Origin: Gnetum montanum
Taxonomy: Eukaryota > Streptophyta > Gnetopsida > Gnetales > Gnetaceae
NCBI GenBank assembly: GCA_015680685.1
Contig: MNCI01007621.1
Span: 170,887 to 234,886, forward strand
Length of the DNA stretch: 64,000 bases
Reading direction: 5' to 3'
Shown here: in pieces, positions 57,930 through 64,000 of the stretch
Position numbering within the stretch: the stretch's first letter is position 1
How the letters are laid out: the number at the start of each line of letters is the position of its first letter
Position numbers and translations under genes: made by a program
The notes under the pieces: generated by a model
What the model was told of the DNA's origin: nothing
Seen by the model: only the letters and a program-made list of their open reading frames with translations
The model's database searches: none

Positions 57930-58607
57930 TGATGAGCAGTGAAGTAATTCAACACTCAACCATATGAGATTCAAGTGTTCACATGCAGCTTGGTCGAATT
58001 CTGTGGACAAGGTAATGTAATTATGCTAGTAATTGGTTTTAGTTCGTGATCTCTATCTTCCCACGTGAGCTAGTAAAATCAATGTGTATGGTTTAACTCA
58101 CAGTGCAGTGTATGATAACTGATGTTGCTTTGGCCATTTTACTCCTAGTAAACATGAGGAAAATAAAAGTGGTTTGTAAGTCTAAGTAAAAAACAAATGA
58201 ATCTAGTCTAACCTGGGCAATGAACATCCGTTCCTAACTCTTCGTACATGTCTTGGACTTATGTAATTGTTATTAGGATTACCAAGTATCTTGCTACTAG
58301 GTGAACTAAGTGATAATACTACTGGGTTACCAAATGGTCACACTTAACACTTGGAATCAATCATATCCATTTCACTTAACAATAGTAAAAGTAAAGTTCA
58401 TGGAAAAGTAAATCAGTAACTCGGAAAATAGTAAACGTTATAGTAAGTTAAAATAATAAACATTAGTCTAGGTAAATAGTAAAGAAATCTATGTGATGCT
58501 GCAATGATGTAAAGTAATCTTGATCTTTATTTCCAATCATGAAACATGCCCAAGTACATTCGACTTGAATAAAGACTTCATTCAATTACATAACATCACA
58601 CTGTAGG
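57930..58607 (-). repeat. 5' LTR of element J, U3 part displaced
   Basis: Starts TGATGAGCAG and is collinear with the LTR at 16827-17726 up to ACATCACACTGTAGG, where the LTR of element K begins. The remaining U3 must lie beyond the right window edge. Confidence 0.85.
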
Positions 58608-59460
58608 TGATGAGCGATGAGGTACCCCTACGCCCAACGATACAAATCATAGGTGTTCACATGTGACCTCATCGAATTCTACAAACTTTAATTACCAAGT
58701 ACGCTAGAGCTAAATGGTGAGTTCATGTTGTCCATTCGTTATATTCCTAGCCTCACTTATGAAATGCAAGTGTATGGTTAAGAGTGACTGAGGCATAAGA
58801 TTTTTATCATTTTATGTTTTATCAATTTGATCACCTAAAACAATAATGAATGTGAGAGTAATTAAATGCTAAGTGAACTATTGTCTAATCTAACCTAACA
58901 CAAGTAACCATCCCCACTTCTCAGACACATCTTGAACTTCATGTAAACACTACTGGGTTGTCAAACGCTAACTGTTTCTAAGCTACCAAGTGTTACATGT
59001 ATGTTCGAAGGGGTCATGCTTATGTATTTTAATTAGTTGCTTAATTAATCAAAATTAATTACTAAATGAATAACATTAAATGTGAACTACATGAAATCAC
59101 AATATATAAATGCATAAAGAAAGAAAGTCTCAAGTGCTGCAAGGATGAATCAAAGAGCTCATCTTTATTGCTAACACAATGGTGTGTTTAGGTACATCAA
59201 TGCTTGAATAAAAATTTGATTACACTTATACCTCCTACTGCTGGCACTTGGGAAATATTCTAACTCTTGAATGAACAAATTGCAAGAATTTCGCTACTTG
59301 ACTTCAAAAATTACTACTAAATCATGTGCACAAGGGCTATATTTATAGGCCCAGGAGTACCCTGTGATATCGCCTGCCCGATATTACATCTTGGGCCACG
59401 ATATCGCATACCTGATATCATGTATCTGATATCAGGGATCAAGTAAAACACAATTCATCA
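58608..59460 (-). repeat. 3' LTR of element K
   Basis: 853 bp, TGATGAG to TTCATCA on the plus strand. On the minus strand the U3 has CTGATATCAG, ATGATATCAGG, GCGATATCGTGG and GGCGATATCAC ahead of CCTATAAATA (near 59340). Confidence 0.9.
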
Positions 59461-59476
59461 TACCCCCACAACTGAA
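59461..59476 (-). other. Polypurine tract of element K
   Basis: Minus strand TTCAGTTGTGGGGGTA directly before the LTR, with GAGGATGAGTTTTCA upstream. Confidence 0.82.
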
Positions 59477-61389
59477 TGAAAACTCATCCTCGAGTACAGA
59501 AGAAGAGGAACAAGTCCCTTACAAAATATATTAGGAGGTATGGAATGTTTGACTGATATGCAGAGTGACAAAGAGGAAACAGACAAATATAAAAGTGCCC
59601 AAGCATACATCATTACAATTGTGTACAAAATTGGGTGTTCATGATAATAGGAAAGAACACCCTCAGATCCAATGGGCATCCAACCCCTCTTGGCAACAAA
59701 AGAATGAGGGAGAGGTAGAAGAGATCCAGCAGTCATGAACAATCTCTTGTGAGTGATATTACTACATCATCTTTAGTGAAGATAGTCCCACTTCCAGTTC
59801 ATGCTTCCCACTGCAATCAAGAATTAGTATATAAAGTGTAACATATAGTAGTTAAATACCTAGTCTCATCTATGATTTTATCTAGCTATGTTGTGATTGT
59901 GGTAGATTGGTTGCTTAATAATGTTAGTGGGAACACTGACAAATGGGTTAAGTAAGAGAAGCAGTCCATAAAATTCTAGAAAAAGCTTAACACAAGGAAT
60001 ACTGAAAAGAGGGTATGGGAATTCACAATAATAAAAAGAAAGTATTCACTAAAAAAATTTGTGAAGGTGTGCATAATTGGATGACATTAATGGGGTAAAT
60101 AGAAAGAATTTGCTTGTAAAAATGTCTAAGGTTAAAGAACTTAACTTAACCAAACCAAAAGATATGCAAGTGGGTCCTCCCCAAAGCAGGCATAGGCCTT
60201 TTATGCCCTTACATAACTTCAAACCAAAGAGTCTGTGGGCATCGTGGACGATTAATGGTTATGGAAGGTTAAGTACAAAAACCCAACAGTGGGGTGAGGC
60301 ATGCAAAGCATAGATGGATGAGAGAGAGAATGGAATGGAGTTCCTAATTATGGTTACATGAAGTCCCTTGTGGAGTCTGTGATTAAATAACTTGGTAAGA
60401 TCCATCCTTAGTCTAGACCAAAACCAACCACTTTCAGTGACTTTGCATCAACATTTTAAGACTAGTCCATGCCTTGAGACATAAGAATGCTCCCACAAAA
60501 CAACCACCATTCCAAATTGAAGAAGAAGTAGGAAGTAAGAAAGGGCCTTAGTTAGAGAAGACAAGAAAATTCCCATAACTAGTGCTTGTAGCCCTTTTAT
60601 TTGGTATAAGGGGTGAATTCCCATATTTATTTTTTTATTTGTTTATTTTGAATGGGAACCACAAAATGCAAAGATCCATGTGCTTTTTCATTTATTTTGT
60701 CCAAGGGGTGTCTTTGAATCCTCATTTTTTTATGAGGACCACACCATGCAAGGACTTATTTCACTTCCTGTTGTGGAATGACATGGAATGTTGAGAAGTT
60801 CACAAGAACATCTCCATACATAGAAAAATGGAAAAGCATAAAGAATAATGCATCCCTTTGAAGCCACACCCTATCTAAACCTTTGATTCCTTCCCAATTT
60901 TGGAAACTACATAAGTCACAAATTTATTAAGGTTGTATTAATGAAAAAGGGACTGCACATTTCCAAAACAAGGAAAACCATAGAGTGTGTGGATGGGTGG
61001 ATGATGTGGATTCACTGCTTGTTACATGAAAAGAAACCATGTCCTAGTTGTTAGTGACAACATTCAATGTCAGAAACCAGACATCAATAATCAAATCACA
61101 AATGATGCAAACCACCATCGAGTAGCACATTACCATTGTACCTGGCACCTTATTAGCAAAAAGAGTAGAGAATTACACCAAACATGAGAAACTATAAAAG
61201 AAAGTAAAAGATATTCAAGAAATTTTAAATATACTAACGATGATGTAAAAAAAAAACTTAGAAAAGATTAATAACCTGAAAAACAAAAAGATGTAAAACA
61301 AAGAATATGAAAACAAAAAGTTGTAAAACCAAAAATGTGTAAAACAAAAAGTCAAAAGACTAAGGAGTTACTTAAAGTGTTAGTATGGA
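59477..61389 (-). other. Noncoding tail of element K with conserved boxes
   Basis: Same boxes as element E-F, reversed: GGGTGTGGCTTCAAAGGGAT (60852-60871), CTCTAACTAAGGCCCTTTCTT (about 60538-60558, also found in E-F after its second box) and TTTGGGGAGGACCCACTTG (about 60167-60185). No ORF2 or other gene. Confidence 0.65.
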
Positions 61390-64000
61390 TAGCCATCTTC
61401 CCCAAGACTAAGTTGGAAAGAGGAGATTTGAAAGATTGAGCATGGTTGTCCATCTGGAGAGGTGTTTGTTGAGTTGGTTGGCTTGGGCTCATGGAAAGGT
61501 TTCAATTGTTGGATGTTAACTAATTTTTCTTATCTAGGCTATCAGATATATATATAATCATGGCCCCAGATGGAAAAGTTTCTTCAATAATGTAATGTCC
61601 TTCCCACAATGTTTGAAACTTGGTTCGTTGAGGTACATGTGCAAGATTCCAATAGAGAACCTTGTCTCCTGGTTGAAACTTGACTTTCCCTATTTTGAGG
61701 TCATGTCATTTCTTGTTAAATTCCTTATGCATTTTGTTAGATGACATGGCCATTAATTGATTTTCATCTAGCAAATGAAGGTTCATTAATCTTTCCTTTT
61801 GTGTTAGACTTAAATCCATGTCAAGGTCATAGGTTGTAGAGAGTGTATGGAGCTCAGATTGAATGGGCAATGTTGGTAGTTTTCTATACAAAGCTCATAG
61901 GGAGAATAACCTATGGGAAGCTTCCATGTAGAGTCATAGGCCCAAAGGGCATCATTTAATTTGGTGCTCTAGTCCCTTCGGTACTTGCTAACAGTGCGCA
62001 TTAGAATTTTTGTAATCTCCTAATTAGTGACTTCAGCTTGACCATTGGCTTAAGGGTGATAAGGTGTTGTGAGTTTGTGCTCAACCCCCAAGTATTACAT
62101 AAGTTTTTGGAAACTAGCACTAGCGAAATGAGTTCCATTGTCAGACATTAACACACAAGGCACACCAAACTTGTTTTTGATGTTTTGTTGTACAAATCGA
62201 GTAGCAGTGGTTAGTGATGGCTATTGCTTTTGCCCACTTAGTGCAATAGTCAACCACAACTATTATATACACCTTTCCATTTGACATAGGCATGATGGGA
62301 CCCATAAAGTTAATGCCCCAAATATCGAATGGCTCAAGAGATGGAATCCATTGTTGTGGCACCTCCATTCGAGCTATCATTCCACCATCTCTCTAACAAC
62401 AATCATAAGCATGGATGAACTAGTGTGCATCTTTGAAGATTGTTGGCCAATAATATCATACCATGAGGATTTTTATGGTCATGCATCGTCCAACATAATG
62501 GCCCCCACATGGGCCTTTGTGAGCATCTTGGAGAATGCGTAGTTGATCTATGTCAGGGAAATACTAGTGTACCAGGCCGTCAGGACATACTTTGTAAAGG
62601 TTCTCATTGATTTCCATGAAACAGTTAACCTGGTGAAGAAACTATTGTTTCTTCCAAGTGTCCAACCCTTGCTATAGTTCTTGCTTGAGCAAATAAGGAA
62701 GAATGGTGTCATACCATCTTGGTTTATTAAGAATTTATGCATTAATATCCCTTGTAAAGAGATATTCATCAGCAAATTAATTAGATAAGGGGCTCTCTTT
62801 CTCCTTGTCGTCCCATCTTAGCTGTGATAAGTGGTCAGCAACCACATTTTCCATACCCTTTCGATCTACCATTGTGAGATTGAACTTTTGTAAAACCATC
62901 AGCCACCGTATGACATGGGGGCTCACCATTGGTTTATTCAATAAAAACCAGATGGCACTATGATCTATGTGCATAAACACTTTATAACTGCACATAGTAC
63001 CTGAACTTTTCTAAGGTAAACACCACCACCATCAACTCTTTTTCCGTAGTGGTGTAGTTCAGCTATGCACCTGTGATACTCTAACTTACGCAGTGAATGT
63101 AATATGAATGTTTTTGATCATCCAGCTGCATAAGCACTACCCCCAAAGCATAATTTGATGCATTAGTCATCACATGAAATGGGCTAGACCAATCAGGTGC
63201 TTGTAGAATTGGGGTCTCAATAAGCTTTTACTTCAGTTATTGAAATGTTGTTTCATATGCATGGGTCTAGAAAAATAGTGCATCTTTCTTTGTTAATTTA
63301 ACCAATAGCTTGGAAATTTTGAAAAAGTTCTTGATAATGCATTGGTAGTAGCCAGTATGACCAAGGAATGACTGCACTTCTTTAACTATTTCTAGTTGAT
63401 GGGTTATTCCTTGGATGACCCTTATCTTTTCAGGGTCTACCTCGATTCCTACTTTTGAGATACGATGCCCCAAGACTATGCCTTCCTAGATCATAAGATG
63501 GCTCTTTTGCCAATTGAGCTGGAGGTTTGTTTTGACACATCTCCTCAACACCTGCTTAAGATGGTCCAGGGCTTGCTCGAACATAGCTTTGTAAGTAGAA
63601 AAGTCATCCATGAATACTTCTACCCCACTACCAATTTTTTGTTGGAAAATGCTGAGGACTAATCATTGAAATGTAGTTGGGGCATTACATAGATCGAATG
63701 GCATTTGACAATAAGCAAAAGTACCCCAAGGACTTGTGAAAGACATCTTCGCTTAGTCCTTTGGTGTGATCTAGATTTGGTTATAGTCACTATAACCATC
63801 TAGAAAGCTAATAGCTGTGCCCAAAAATAGTGTCTAGTAATTGGTTAATAAAGGGAAACAAAAAATGATCTTTGAAAGTTACCATATTGAGCAGTCAAAA
63901 GTTGATGCACACTCGTCATTTGCCTTCTTTCTTAGGCACAACCATGAGTGGACTAACCCACTAACTATCTACAATAGGGTAGATGAATCTGGCCTTGAGG
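61390..64000 (-). pseudogene. pol of element K: RT, RNase H, integrase (broken, partial)
   Basis: From the right edge on the minus strand: RT finger/palm (IYPIVDS, WVSPLMVVPKKEGK), motif A SFLDGYSDYNQI (near 63810), motif B MPFDLCNAPTTFQ, motif C VEVFMDDFS (near 63600), thumb (LGHRISKVGIEVDPEKI); RNase H (FHVMTNASNYALG, KELMVVVFTLEKF, near 63000-63200); integrase core (VDYCTKWAKAIAI near 62230, SDNGTHF near 62140, ANGQAEVTN near 62040) and C-terminal end to 61390. Unlike element E-F, the RT palm is complete, but TDA has become TNA in RNase H and many stops and shifts remain. No chromodomain. Confidence 0.88.

Larger units (their letters stand above)
55254..58607 (-). mobile_element. Ty3/gypsy element J, 5' part (minus strand)
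   Basis: 5' LTR (57930-58607, cut by element K), degenerate primer site (57911-57928) and gag (55254-57781). The left end stops at the 3' LTR of element G-H, in the Gag tail; the expected pol is not found on the other side of that element. Confidence 0.8.
58608..64000 (-). mobile_element. Ty3/gypsy element K: pol-bearing, 3' part (minus strand)
   Basis: 3' LTR (58608-59460), polypurine tract, noncoding tail with the family boxes, and pol from integrase back to the RT palm. It is inserted in the 5' LTR of element J. It has no ORF2 between integrase and LTR. Truncated by the window end. Confidence 0.88.

Noticed and set aside
1-64000. CRISPR arrays, operons, bacterial promoters, rRNA or functional tRNA genes
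   Set aside because: None found; the tRNA-like boxes belong to SINEs flanked by target duplications, and the spaced palindromes lie in LTR promoters.

Overview
The window is nuclear DNA from a repeat-rich seed plant. It holds one intact host gene in a landscape of nested, decayed LTR retrotransposons. The size and density of the retroelements, and the SINE and LINE relics between them, suggest a large genome, possibly a gymnosperm, but nothing here fixes the species. A run of undetermined bases (47748-48506) and one single N (2406) mark assembly limits.

Layout. 1-16433: a Ty1/copia element (plus strand) whose 5' LTR was hit by a minus-strand Ty3/gypsy element (1-2475) and whose body was hit by a second gypsy element (3981-13237, exact 5-bp target duplication ACTAT). 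16434-16826: a short unrecognised ORF with one stop. 16827-29560: the 3' part of a minus-strand gypsy element, split by a plus-strand gag-pol element (20061-29516). 29560-36000: LINE relics, a tRNA-derived SINE and a diverged direct repeat. 36000-44600: host sequence with an LRR receptor kinase gene (38261-41757, minus, one intron). 44612-45007: a fragment of a second copy of that kinase. 45008-46786: transposon debris and a gypsy LTR carrying a SINE. 46787-55253: a gypsy element that carries a second gene. 55254-58607: gag of another minus-strand gypsy element. 58608-64000: a minus-strand gag-pol type element running off the window.

The gypsy elements are one extended family. They share LTR ends TGATGAG...CTCATCA, a tRNA-Asp primer site, a short zinc knuckle (CX2CX3HX4C) in Gag, no visible chromodomain, a conserved 3' polypurine tract and arrays of GATATC-centred palindromes just upstream of the LTR TATA box. 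These traits point to the Athila/Tat side of Ty3/gypsy. Within the family there is a division of labour. Two elements (20061-29516 and 58608-64000) carry pol but no second gene. Two others (3981-13237 and 46787-55253) carry gag and a separate 2.7-kb ORF, here called ORF2, but no pol. A third ORF2 copy lies in the 16827 element. ORF2 has its own promoter-like segment built from the same GATATC palindromes plus a TATA box. The non-autonomous members presumably borrowed reverse transcriptase and integrase from the pol-bearing members.

Every retroelement gene is broken. Most stops lie where Gln, Trp or Arg codons are expected, as cytosine deamination of methylated DNA would produce. The only gene that looks functional is the LRR receptor kinase, a non-RD kinase of the kind used in pathogen or microbe sensing.
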